Assembly: GCA_014607495.2 (NCBI GenBank)
Contig: CP053172.1
Location: 7,454,888 to 7,518,887, forward strand
Origin: Carposina sasakii
Taxonomy: Eukaryota > Arthropoda > Insecta > Lepidoptera > Carposinidae
Reading direction: 5' to 3'
DNA: 64,000 nucleotides
The position numbers and the translations under genes are program-made. Under the pieces are notes generated by a model. The model was not told where the DNA came from. It searched no databases and saw only the letters and a list, made by a program, of their open reading frames with translations. Positions 23,876 to 35,293 of the stretch are shown in pieces. How positions within the stretch are numbered: position 1 is the first letter of the stretch; every line of letters starts with the position of its first letter.

Positions 23876-24918
23876 AAAAAAAAACCATGTGCATCGCAAG
23901 ACAGAACGCCCAGACGGTGATGAAATATGCCACGGCATACCCATTCCGACTGCCTGAGTGCCAGGTGGTGTGTTGTTATTGTTATGAGGGCTTTGACGAC
24001 CCTGCAATGTTCCGAAACCATAACGAGCAAGCCCACGACGTCAATGTTAAGATCGCCTTCTCGCATATCCACGAGGGCTACATAAAAGTAGATTGCACCG
24101 ACCTGAAATGCAGGCTCTGCTCATTACCCTTTGAACACTTGGACCAAATTGCTACACACCTCAAATACAACCACGACAAAGATATCGATTTAACGCACGA
24201 AATAGGAATGCAACCGTTCAAAATGGAGAAAGATAAACTGTTGTGTGCGATCTGTTCCACGAAATTCACCACTTTCCGCTCCCTCAGCCGGCATACGCAA
24301 AAGCATTTCGCCAAGTTTACCTGCGAGACTTGCGGCAAATCTTACGCGACTGTCACGTCTTTGAGCCAACATGTGACCTTCCATCACAAGACAGACAAAC
24401 GGCTGTGTATCAGGTGCAAAAAGACCTTTGCGACTATGAACGACTTCAATGAGCATCTACTCCTGTCCAAAAACTGCTATAGATACATCTGCACGATATG
24501 CGCGGAAAGATTCCTTTCGTACAGACGTAAAATGGATCACATGATGACAGTGCACGAGCAAGCTAAAAAGGTTCACAACTGCCTCGAATGTGGAACCGTT
24601 TTCGAGACGCACGAGGCCTTCCGAATGCATTTCAAACTCGAGCACACGAATGATTATTTCGAATGTTCCTCTTGTGAGAAAAAGTTTGAAACGCAGTACA
24701 AATTGAGAAGACATCTCATAGTGCACACGAATGAAAAGTTATTTACCTGTGAGGTGTGCTCGAAGTCGTTTTCAAGGGATTATACCCTGAAACAGCATAT
24801 GTGGATACACAGTAAGGTTAAGAAGTGGGAGTGTACAATGTGCGATAAGCAATTTAATCAGAGAGTGAGTTGGAAAACGCACATGAAGTCGCATCATCCG
24901 CAACTCTGTGATTGGTAG
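23876..24918 (+). CDS. C2H2 zinc-finger terminal exon 10 (10 fingers)
   Basis: Phase 1 entry after 'tttcttttttgttctag'; 346 codons to TAG. Opening: ARQNAQTVMKYATAYPFRLP. Finger 1 (CCYC...HNEQAH) is about 33 residues in; finger 5 is CIRC...HLLLSKNC; fingers 8-9 are joined by HTNEKLFTC. It ends NQRVSWKTHMKSHHPQLCDW, as in exon 8, so the two are probably direct sisters. Codon use is richer in C-ending codons than exon 7. The ATG upstream of the acceptor (MNYKKNFFFVLE) is read-through of the splice acceptor and is rejected. Confidence 0.88.
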
Positions 24919-26019
24919 TATTAAGCGTCGAATAAGCAAAGGATGCGCAATGCCTAAGGCATAATATTCCTTACCAGTTAGTATTCATTTTAGTTCTTTA
25001 TAGGGGTATTTAAGGTCTACTAACCTATTAACTTATGTGGTATACTGGAGACATGACATGAAATAGAATTGCTTTGTAATCTGAAGAAACATCGACCTAT
25101 AAAGTTACATTAAATAATGTATTTGACAAGATGGGCTAGTAGGTTTCCGTTCATTCCAAATCTTTGCCCATTATATTTTATTTTATGTATTAAAGGATAT
25201 TCACCTAGTTATGTTATGATAAAGTAAGCTATTTTTTTGATTTATTAAAACAATATTTGAATTACAACTTGTCTATTAATTTAATGTTCTCTGGTCGAAA
25301 GCGATTTAATTTACACTACAATACAAAGATATTTATTACTAAGACAACACACATCACATAATAGGTATAGTAAACATAAAGCAACACAACAATAAAATAT
25401 ATAACTTAACTAACATAATTGTGGTGTGTGATGTGCCAGCAAAATGGTCCCAGCTCAGCGTAGTATGAACCAGATAGTATGCATGAATTCTTATTAGATG
25501 CGTGATTCTCTTGCAGAGACTTAGGGTCGGTTCATATCTAACGGAAGATGCGTCGAGCGTATCTCCAGATACAGGCAAACGTACGCTCGACGCACTAACG
25601 TATCATCGGTTGAGTGTGAATGGTCGAGTGTTTTTCTATACCTTTTGTCTGTTCTGGCGTTACGCGACCGATAATACGCGACGCATGTTCCGTCCGTCGG
25701 ATATGAACCGACCCGACCTTTAGGTAGCTGTTCAACCGAATCGGTAGGCTTATTACGTATTAAGCCATAGAGATTTATGAAATTGTAGGTACAATTATCT
25801 TATGCCAATGGCAAATTCCTTTGCACGTGCTATAAGTACGAATTTTATAACGGCTCAGAGCTAATATGAAAAAAAAAAATCTCCTCAGAGATAATATGAA
25901 AATTGAAAAAGTAAGTGGGTCCTTGATAGTTTTGTAGATTGATATAATAGGTATACCGAGATTGAATTACGATTAGCGTTAAAATTTCAAAAACAAATGA
26001 AGGATTTCTTTTGTTCTAG
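24919..26019. other. 1.1-kb gap with a MITE
   Basis: 3' UTR-like AT-rich sequence plus the MITE at 25524-25714. The end forms the acceptor of exon 11. No exon is seen. Confidence 0.5.
25524..25714. mobile_element. MITE, 191 bp
   Basis: The terminal inverted repeats 'gggtcggttcatatc' and 'ggatatgaaccgaccc' are near-perfect, followed inward by 'ggaagatgcgtcg' against 'cgacgcatgttccg'. Non-coding. A single copy in this window. Confidence 0.75.
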
Positions 26020-26996
26020 ACAAATTGTCGATGTCCATCGCACGGAGAAACGGCGAGCTCATAGTGCGATATGCAACTGTATATCCGTTCAGGCTTCCGG
26101 AAACGTCGATGGTTTGCGTTTACTGTTGCGAAGGGTACTCCGACCCTGCTCAGTTCAGGAAACACAATGTGGACGAGCATCTGACGTTCAATGTCGAAAT
26201 GGCTTTCGCACACATACAAGATGGAGGCGTTAAAGCCGATTGCACAGACCTTCGGTGCCGGCTTTGCGATTTGCATTTAGAAAACCTATCCGACACCGCC
26301 AAACATTTATCCGAAATCCACAATAAACAGATCAATCATGACTACGATCTAGGCATACAACCGTTTAAGTTAGAAAGCGCGAACAAATTCTCCTGCGCCA
26401 TTTGTAGCGAGAAATTTACGGCTCTACGCACGCTTAGCAGACATACGTTGTCGCATTTCGCCAACTACACGTGTGAGGCTTGCGGCAAATCGTACACCAC
26501 GTACTCCTCACTACAGTATCACGTGAGAAACTCCCACGAAAGCGACGCGAGAATATGCCGCAAGTGTAAAGCTAGGTTCACCACATTAGCCGATTGGAAG
26601 GAACACTGCAAAGTGTCCAAGCAGTGCGGCCAACACCTGTGCAACGTTTGCGGGGAGCGTTTTTCCGCCTGGCATTTGAAACAGAACCACATGGAGGCGG
26701 TGCATGGAAAACCGAAACGCACGTACCCATGCCTAGAATGCAATGAGGTCTTCGAGAAGAGGGACGCTTGTAGGATACATTTCAGGATCGCGCACACGAG
26801 CGACCATGTTGCGTGCACGTGTTGCGGCCGAAAGTTTGACACCGAGACAAACCTGAAAAGGCACATGCCTATGCATACCGGAGAGAAATTTTTGATTCCT
26901 TGCAATCTTTGCTCCAAGTCTTTTGAAACTAAACGATTGCTGCGTGTCCACATGTGGGAGCACGATGCTTCGAAGAAAAAGAATAACACTGTGTAA
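26020..26996 (+). CDS. C2H2 zinc-finger terminal exon 11 (9 fingers)
   Basis: Phase 1 entry after 'gatttcttttgttctag'; 324 codons to TAA. Opening: ARRNGELIVRYATVYPFRLP. Fingers 1-9 are standard (finger 5 CRKC...HCKVSKQC), but finger 9 is diverged (ETKRLLRVHMWEH) and the tenth finger is missing. The protein stops 9-10 residues after finger 9 in a lysine-rich KKKNNTV. An extra residue sits in the finger 8/9 linker (HTGEKFLIPC). A C-terminal truncation is likely. Whether it is still functional cannot be judged. Confidence 0.86.
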
Positions 26997-27406
26997 GTTA
27001 CGTTAGCTGCGTATTTGAATACAACTTTATTACAATATTTTTTGTGTGGAAATTAGATTTTGTTGATATCCACTCTACGGTTAAATTATTTTTACATAAA
27101 CACGGATTTTTCCCGGAGGGGTATCAGAAAGTCCTGACACACTCTTTCGCATTGTAATAAAAATAAATTTATTATCTCACTAAAGTCAACCTACTATCTT
27201 AGACTGCCTTGATATTATTTCATTTCTACCTTAATCCTATTTTGTAATAAATCGCCTTAAAGGAATCGTTTTTAACGTACTTAATTATTTGAACAATTTT
27301 ACGTGAATTACGAATTAACCATACCCAGGAACTTCCTTTATAAAAACACAAAAAAAAAATTGAAACCTAATAACTGCAGTCACATAGAGATTTTTTTCTT
27401 TTCTAG
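26997..27406. other. 410-bp gap between exons 11 and 12
   Basis: AT-rich 3' UTR-like sequence. No recognisable remnant of a tenth finger follows exon 11. The acceptor 'tttttttcttttctag' is at its end. Confidence 0.5.
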
Positions 27407-28458
27407 ACATAACAAGAATTAAGGCGAGAAGGAACGCCGAAGTCGTTTTGGAGTATACCACGGCATATCCGTTCAGGCTGCAAGGAAAGTCGCTGATATG
27501 TGTCTACTGCTGCGACACTGTTGACACTCCACGCGACTATAGATATCATATGGACATGATGCACCAAACTTTCAAAGTGTCCAATGCATTCCATCATCTT
27601 CAGAGAACAAAAGAATACCTAAAAGTGGACTTATTGTACTTGAAATGTCGTGATTGTGATATATCTTTAGAATCCATCGAAGCAGCAACCTCTCATATCC
27701 AAGAGATTCATAAAGATACTAGACTTGATCTGGATTATGACGTTGGACTCCAACCGTACGTCCTGGAAAATGATAAGTTTGTATGTTACATCTGCAAAAA
27801 GAATCTACCCACATTGTTCAACCTTGTAAGGCATATGGCTTGCCATTGCCAAAAATACACCTGTGAGGTTTGTGGTAAACAGTACATTACTGTAAATGCT
27901 CTTAAATACCATGTGAGGTGTAGCCATACAAAGAACAATATGTGCAGGAAATGTTGGAAGGCGTTCGCTTCAATGGAAGAGAAAAAAAATCACTTACGTA
28001 ACTCTAAATCCTGTTGGAGTTTTGCCTGCATATATTGTGGTGAACGATTCCTATCTTGGGAGAGCAAGCAGAGGCATCTAGTGGATGTACACAATAAACC
28101 TAAGAATATTTACGAATGCAAAGAGTGCAACCTTACTTTCGCGTCTAGGAAGCCTTTTCATAATCATTACAAAATTTTCCATACGGATGAAGCGTTGATC
28201 TGTGCACATTGCGGCTTAAAGTTTGATTCAAAGAACAAACTGGAGAACCATAGGATTACGCATACGGGTATCAAACTGTTTAAGTGCGACGTGTGTAACA
28301 AGTCGTTCTCTAGAAAGAATAGTCTGACTCAGCACATGTGGATACACAGCGAAGTCAAGAGGTTCTCTTGCCAAATTTGCAACAAACAGTTTGCTCAAAA
28401 AGTCAGTTTGAAAGGTCACATGAAAACTCATCATCCTGATATTCAGTTTGAATTATAA
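27407..28458 (+). CDS. C2H2 zinc-finger terminal exon 12 (10 fingers)
   Basis: Phase 1 entry after 'tttttttcttttctag'; 349 codons to TAA. Opening: ARRNAEVVLEYTTAYPFRLQ. It differs from its neighbours by a TKEYLKVDLLYLKC second-finger lead-in and a CRDC finger 2. Finger 5 is CRKC...HLRNSKSC. It ends NKQFAQKVSLKGHMKTHHPD. AATAAA at 28479-28484 lies 21 bp after the stop, one of the few gaps with an obvious polyadenylation signal. Confidence 0.88.
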
Positions 28459-28478
28459 TTACCTACTTACATTGTAAT

Positions 28479-28484
28479 AATAAA
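28479..28484 (+). terminator. Polyadenylation signal for exon 12
   Basis: AATAAA 21 bp downstream of the stop codon. Confidence 0.55.
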
Positions 28485-28613
28485 AGAAAGCTAAATACCC
28501 AATGCATGGTTTTTCTTGTGTATTTCACATGTAGCTCTACCTCTCTTTATGCTAGTGAAATACTCGTTTAGTTTTCCTGGTATCGAATTGACCAATTTCT
28601 TTTCTGTTTCTAG

Positions 28614-30106
28614 GGGCCAGGTTGGAAATTCGACCCCGTGAAAGTGAATCGAAACAGAAAGTTATTTTAGTTTATCAAACCCCGCAAAGGCGTAATGCCG
28701 AGCTAATACTTAAATATTCCACTGGATACCCATTTAAAACTAGATTTAGACAAATACTATGCGCATACTGCCATGACGAATTTGACATTTTATCTAATCT
28801 AAGAAATCATATGGCGAACGAGCATGCTAATTCAGATTTAAAGAACGTATTTTATAGAATTAAAGATAATCTAATTAAAGTAGACATCACTGATTTAAAA
28901 TGTAACATTTGTAATCAAAATATGGCTGATATAGATACTCTAATGAACCATTTATCCAGTGTACATGAAAAGCCTGTCAAATTCGATGCTAGATTTGGCG
29001 TAGCTCCTTATAAGCAGAACTCTAACGACGAATGGATATGTGTTTTTTGCCAAAAAGTATATACCGACTTTTTTAGTTCAAAGCGACACATTGAAAGGCA
29101 TTTCATGAGCTTCAGTTGTAGTAGTTGTGGAACGACATTTGTATCTGAACATGCACTTCGTAGTCATAAACGTCAGGTTAAGTGCTGTAGAGATGCTTAC
29201 AAACCGCGTAACGGAAAAGTTCTAGAGCCTAGGTGTAATGCGGAAATAATATTGCAGTGCTCCACCGTCTGTCCTTTTCGCACATGGAAGAAAAATTTTA
29301 ACTGTGTATTCTGTAGGCTTCAGACAAACGATCCTAATGGTCTTCGCGCTCACATGGCTAGTCGCCACGCCAATTTTAATGTTCAGTCTGCTTTTTATAG
29401 CAAATTGGGAAAAGAATTTCTTAAGATCGATATTACTAATCTCCAGTGTAAGCTTTGCTTTCTGGGTTTAGATAGTCTTGAGACATTAGTGGCCCATTTG
29501 AAAGATATTCATCAGCAACCCTTGAATACCGATGTACAGCTTGGTGTGGTGCCGTTCAGATTAAATGATGGATCTGTCTGGAAATGTACTATTTGTCCGA
29601 CAGAGTTCAAAGATTTCGTGTCACTAAAAAAACACACTGCCGAGCATTTTCAGAACTATGTGTGCGACACTTGCGGGGAGGGATTTATTACTTCCTCGGC
29701 GATGATAGCTCACACCAAGGTACCTCATGAAAATAAGTACAACTGCGGGCGGTGCGTTGCCACCTTTTCTACTATAGATGAGAGAAACCTACATGTTAAA
29801 ACACAGCACACTACATTGCCGTATATGTGCGTCTATTGTAGAGATAAGCCACGTTTTGCCAACTGGGAGCTGAGAAAGAAGCATCTGATGGAGGTGCACA
29901 ATTACAGAACTGGCGCAGACGTATACGAATGCACGGCTTGTCAAAAATCATTCAAAACTCGCGCAGGCAAATATAATCATATGGTCAGGACACATCGAAT
30001 AAAGACGAACACTGAAAGGGACTATCCGTGTCCAAATTGTCCCAAAGCGTTCACGACCAAACTGTTTTTGGACAAACATTTGGCTAAGAAACATTTTCAT
30101 ATTTAA
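28614..30106 (+). CDS. Double-length zinc-finger terminal exon 13 (12 fingers)
   Basis: Phase 1 entry after 'tttcttttctgtttctag'; 496 codons to TAA. It contains the family opening twice: RRNAELILKYSTGYPFKT near residue 24, followed by four fingers, then RCNAEIILQCSTVCPFRT near residue 206, followed by eight fingers. At the junction (29220-29226) the DNA reads gttctag followed by AG CCT AGG, i.e. the usual splice-acceptor text in the usual phase, now translated as V-L-E. This is best explained as fusion of two adjacent terminal exons after the first lost its stop. Finger 9 ends in His (CGRC...HVKTQH), unlike the earlier subfamily. Finger 10 has two extra residues (CVYCRDKPRFANWEL). Confidence 0.9.
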
Positions 30107-30235
30107 AAGCGAGCAAAAAGCTTATGTGATTTAGCACAAGTTTAATGTGGATCTTAGAAATGTGTTAATATGTGCATAGTATACGCGGATTGATTTAGTA
30201 CCTAATAATGACATAGTTTCTTTTCTTTTTTTTAG

Positions 30236-31737
30236 GACCTCCAAGGCAAGTTGACGGAATTGAGAAAGAAATTAAACCGAAAAAGAAACTATTCGAAAGA
30301 TCCGTCAGTCAGAATCCGCAACGGCTGAACGCTGTTTTGATACTAAAGCTTTCCACGGCAATTCCCTTTAAAACGCGTTTCAACAGAATCGTCTGCTCGT
30401 ATTGTCATGACGAGTTCGAACCCATGTCAGCTCTCAGAGACCATGTAAAGGCCGAACATTTGAACGCTGATTATAACAGCGCTTTCTATAAAGTCGTAGA
30501 TTATCTTAAAATTGACATAACTACCTTTAAATGCACCATGTGTATGCAAGATATGTCAGGAGTAGAACAATTTATGAAGCATGTTGCCCAAGAACACAGC
30601 ATAGCAGTTAACTTTAGAGTACCTTTCGGAGTGTTGCCTTATAAACAAGGACCTACAGGCCGGTGGATGTGCCTGGACTGTGACAAAAGTTTTACAGAGT
30701 TTTCACAGATCAACGGTCATCTGCGCAGCCACATTAAAATATTTACGTGCAACAAATGCGCCGCAACGTTCCTTTCTGATCACGGTTTACGCCAACATGA
30801 ACGCAACTTTAAATGCTACAAGATGACGTACAAACCTCGCTTTGGTAACAATATTAAATACCGCAGTAACACCGAGATCATTCTCCAATGTTCCACAGCT
30901 AGGCCTTTCAGGACGTGGGGCCAAAATTTCAATTGTGTCCTTTGTCGGGTACAATCCAATGACCCGAATGGCCTTCGAACGCACATGGCATCGCGGCATC
31001 CACACTATGACATTGATAATGTATTTAGCAGAAAGTTACGCAAAGAGTTCCTAAAAGTAGACATTACCGATCTGCAATGTAAGCTTTGCTTCTTGCGAAT
31101 TGACACCCTCGATGACTTGTTGACTCATTTGAAGGATGATCACAAGCAGCCCGTGAACCTTGACGTGCAGCCTGGCGTGCTTCCCTTCAAACTGAACGAC
31201 GGTTCGGTTTGGGCTTGCGCGATCTGCAGCGTCAGATTCGCTGACTTTTTATCCTTAAAGAAGCACACACTGGAACATTTCCAGAACTATGTTTGCGATA
31301 CTTGTGGAGAAGGTTTTATTACGGAATCTGCTCTTGCAGCCCACGCTAGGATACCGCATGACAATAAATACAACTGCAGCCGTTGTGTCGCTACGTTCTC
31401 TACTCTGGACGAGAGGAATATACACATGAAAACGCAGCACACAACGCTTCCCTACATGTGCAACTATTGCAAAGAGAAGCCTCGGTTCGCAACGTGGGAA
31501 CTTCGGAAGCGGCATCTCATGGAGTTTCACAACTATAAGCCGGGAGCGGAGATGTATGAGTGCACGACTTGTCATATGACTTTTAAGACTCGCTCTCAGA
31601 AGTACCACCACAATGTGAAAACGCATCGGACTAAGAAGGACTCGGATTATACTTTTCAGTGTGGAAATTGTTCTAGAACCTTCGCGACGAAATTGACGCT
31701 GGATAAACATATAGCTAAGAAGCATTATCATATTTGA
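30236..31737 (+). CDS. Double-length zinc-finger terminal exon 14 (12 fingers)
   Basis: Phase 1 entry after 'cttttctttttttttag'; 499 codons to TGA. Same two-module plan as exon 13, so it is a tandem duplicate made after the fusion: the first module (LNAVLILKLSTAIPFKT) has four fingers and the second (SNTEIILQCSTARPFRT) eight. The internal acceptor-like gttctag of exon 13 is lost here (aatattaaatac). A basic linker (EIKPKKKLFERS) precedes the first module. AATAAA is at 31788. Confidence 0.9.
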
Positions 31738-32750
31738 AAAGAAAAAAATTGTATGCTCGAACATTCCTTGTGTATAATGCTCTAGGTAATAAAGTTTAAG
31801 ATTGTTTTGTAATGGAAGTACTTACCTATTTTATTAGACCTTAGGACCTATCAAATCTCCATGGTTCCTTAGGACAACCTAGGACGTCGCGTCATTTGCA
31901 TGTATGTATTTGCTTACGCTTCGTTTTAAATCTTTTGCCCTAGCATTAGAAACGCAATAATTATACTACGGGGTGTAAAGTGATATATTGTATGTAAAAT
32001 AAATAAGAAAGTTTATTATTAAGACTTTTACCCATAATAATAATATTGCCATAGTATTTTATATTATGTAGGATAGTAAGGCAGCCATGTTTTGATAAAA
32101 TGTATGAGGTAATTATCAATGCAATAGATAGGTGATGTACCTATAAATTAATTTATTTACAATTAAATGTGTTTGTAAGAATTAAAATGTATGTATTATT
32201 TATTAGCTGTTCCCCGCAACCCCGTGCACGTAGAGTCGAGTGGTCTGAAAAAGGCAAAATCGTATATCTATTATAGGTAGGTAGGTACTAAGAAGATGGA
32301 TTTATGGATAAAGATACGAATACTTAAGAAAATAAATTGATTTACCAACCAACTTGTTCCCACTGAAAAGTTCCCTGCAGTTGTCTTATCGTGACAGTTG
32401 ATATAATTAAGATAATTATGTTTTACGTTTGCCTACAATAAAGATCAATCAATGGACTCATACATAGAAGTTATTTCGGATATTTGAAGTGACAACCCTG
32501 TTGTTATATTTTACACGAATATATTATTACTTTATTAGTCACGGGATTGCCTAGTTGTTAATTAAGTTACTCAAAGGGTCCAATATCAGACTTATCAGTG
32601 CAATTTACTGAAAGTGGAAAAATTTTCTTAGATCAGGGTAAATATTACCACAATAGTACAAGAAAAAGGTTGCATGCATCTTCCAATACACACATAAGTT
32701 GACCTTACCCGCCGCTACCGAAGAGATCTGACCCAATTTTCTATTTTTAG
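31738..32750. other. 1-kb gap between exons 14 and 15
   Basis: AATAAA at 31788-31793 is 51 bp after the exon 14 stop. The rest is AT-rich and non-coding, with a repeat-like 'tagctgttccccgcaacccc' at about 32206. The acceptor is 'tttctatttttag'. Confidence 0.5.
31788..31793 (+). terminator. Polyadenylation signal for exon 14
   Basis: AATAAA 51 bp after the stop codon, followed by a TG-rich stretch ('gattgttttgtaatgg'). Confidence 0.6.
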
Positions 32751-33925
32751 GACAACAAGAAATATCGGACAAAGAGCCAGTGATTAAAACTTGTGCTGAA
32801 AGTTCAGCCGTTGAACCATCAGTAGAAAAAGAAAAACGGAAATACCAAAGGACTGCACGGGCTGAGGCTCGCTTTATTACCAAGAATAACGCCAGCTCGA
32901 TTCTGCAGTGCTGGTCAGTCTGCCCGTTTAGATGGAAAAGAAATAGGTTCAAATGTGGCTACTGCGAAGAAAACTTCATAGATTGCAATCCTCTTAGAGA
33001 ACACGTTAGAGTATGCTCCTTCCAACATAGTGTTAAAGATATTTACAGCAAATTCAAAGAGATGTCTCTCATCAACGTTGACGTTACAAATGCACTGTGT
33101 CGGTATTGTGGGATGCCCTCCAATGATGTTAAGGACATGCGTGAGCATGTAACACAACATGGTTTCGCTTTCGACGCTAATCATCCCGATGGGGTACTTC
33201 CCTTTTCTCTGGACAAGGATTTATGGCAGTGCGTTATATGTCAGGAGAAATTCAACAACTTTTTGAAACTTTACGAACATATGAATGTACATTATCAGCA
33301 TTATATTTGCGCGACTTGTGGCAAAGGATACATGACAGCGCCTCGATTGAGGAAGCATGCCGAATCTCACGTGTCTGGTACGTTTCCGTGTAATGAGTGC
33401 GGAAGGGTGTTCAATATGAGAGCAGCAAGAGATCACCATAAAGCCAACGCTCATGCAAAAGCCCCAAGATATGAATGCCCTCACTGCAATATGAGGTTCG
33501 CGGGCTATTACCATAGAATGAACCACTTAAACGAAGCGCATAGAGTTAAAGAAGTATCATACAGATGCGCACATTGTGAGTTATCTTTTAAAACGAGTGG
33601 AAAACGAGCTATTCATGTGCGCACTGTCCACTTTCCGCCGCAGCGTGATTTCGCTTGCTCGTACTGTGAGTGGCATTTTAAGACCAGTTACGAGTTGAAG
33701 AGGCATATGGTTAAACACACTGGTGAAAGAAATTATCACTGTAATGTGTGTGGAAAGTCGTTTCCTAGACACAGAGCTTTGAGGGCGCATGAAAAGACGC
33801 ACGAAGATCTTCATTGTAAGTGGTGTGATGTGTTCTTTAAGCAACGCAATCAACTAATCGCTCATGTTCAAGCTAATCATCCGGATATGATGAATCTTTT
33901 GTCCGCAGGCTCGGACAAAATGTAA
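32751..33925 (+). CDS. C2H2 zinc-finger terminal exon 15 (10 fingers)
   Basis: Phase 1 entry after 'tctatttttag'; 390 codons to TAA. First of a second subfamily: a charged leader of about 45 residues, then NNASSILQCWSVCPFRWKRN. Finger 1 has a longer Cys-to-His spacing (REHVRVCSFQH). Finger 5 is a normal C2H2 finger (CNECGRVF...HKANAH) instead of the C2HC form upstream. Fingers 8-9 are joined by HTGERNYHC. Ten fingers in all, the last CKWC...HVQANH, then a short tail. Confidence 0.88.
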
Positions 33926-34254
33926 TTTAGGCATGTAATTAATATTATCTGTTCTATTAAATAATAACATCTCTTTCATTGTTTCATTTAGCGAAGAAAA
34001 AAGAAGATATGAATAAAATACTTGCAATCTTTAGGAGTTTGTGTAAAACACATTACATTTTAATCTCTAGAATATCGGTGCGGTGCCAGCCATGCTATGT
34101 GCAACTGCAGTAGGTATATATTTTAAAAATTAGAATGTAAAACTGATTAAATTTATAGGTAATAATTTGTGCATGATATTTGGATGGGTCTAGTTGGGAA
34201 ACTGTCATTGGTCCATTTAGTTAGAGTAGTAACTTAGTATTATTTTCTTTTTAG
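33926..34254. other. 329-bp gap between exons 15 and 16
   Basis: AT-rich 3' UTR-like sequence ending in the acceptor 'ttattttctttttag'. No exon. Confidence 0.5.
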
Positions 34255-35264
34255 GAAGCGCTATCGCGAATGTTGAAGCAAAAGTAGAAGTTAAAAAACC
34301 TAGGAAGATAAAAGAGATCGTTTCTGCACGTCAGATGCGCCGGCGCCAAAGAAAAAACAATGAACTCCCGAAACGTTGCTATACCGAGTCGTACATTTTG
34401 AAAACCAACATGCGTCAGAATGCAATGGTCATTCTAGAAAATTCTACTGCTTGGGCATTTCGTTGGTTTCATTCCGTGTTTTATTGTTCCTATTGCGAGG
34501 AAAAGTTTGTTGACATCGCGCCTCTAAGAACTCATGTTCAAATGAATCATTTAAAAGACATGCCCACTAAATTAATCTTTAAGAAACTCACGGAAAATTC
34601 TATGGTCAAAATTGATATTAAAGATTTAAGATGTAGACTCTGTAATTTCAGTCTTTATAGTATAAATGATCTTAAAGAGCATTTAATTAATTCGCATGAC
34701 AAAACATTCAATACAGAATATAACGATGGTGTATTACCATTTCGATTGGATGAAAAAGTATTTCAATGTCCCATTTGCAATGAAAGTTTCCCAACTTTTC
34801 CACCAATGAACAATCATATAAATACGCACTACAAGAATTATATATGTGACATCTGTGCTAAACCATTCGTATCTCTGCCGCGATTTCGTGCGCATGTGCA
34901 AACTCATAAAGTCGGTGAATTCCGCTGCGCTGAATGTGGCGAAGTATTTGACACGATTCTCGCTAGAATAAGCCACAGATCGCAAGTCCATCGTAAAGGT
35001 ATAAGATACGCGTGTCCAAGATGCCCAGAAACGTTCAAGCATTACCATCTTAGAGCTAAACATTTGGACCAAGAGCATGCGCAAGAACAGAACGTTTACA
35101 GCTGCACCGGCTGTGGAATAGCATTCGCCACAAGCTGTAAGAGGGCGGCTCATATGCGAACCTATCACAACACGGTAAAACGTTTCGGCTGTCCACATTG
35201 CACGATGACGTTCGACTTAAAATTAAAATTGAAACGCCATTTAAGTACACACGTGATGGACTGA
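34255..35264 (+). CDS. C2H2 zinc-finger terminal exon 16 (8 fingers)
   Basis: Phase 1 entry after 'attttctttttag'; 335 codons to TGA. A leader of about 60 basic residues (KKPRKIKE, RRRQRKNN) could act as a nuclear localisation signal. The opening is RQNAMVILENSTAWAFRWFH. It has eight fingers, ending at KLKRHLSTHVMD, so the last two fingers are absent. Its stop is only 29 bp from exon 17, the tightest spacing in the locus. Confidence 0.87.
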
Positions 35265-35293
35265 TCCTTTTTCACACGCTTATTTCTTTCTAG
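35265..35293 (+). other. 29-bp gap that is entirely a splice acceptor
   Basis: The sequence between the TGA of exon 16 and the first base of exon 17 is a pyrimidine tract ('cctttttcacacgcttattt' then 'ctttctag'). There is no room for a promoter, first exon, branch-point-separated intron or polyadenylation site between the two coding regions. Confidence 0.85.
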
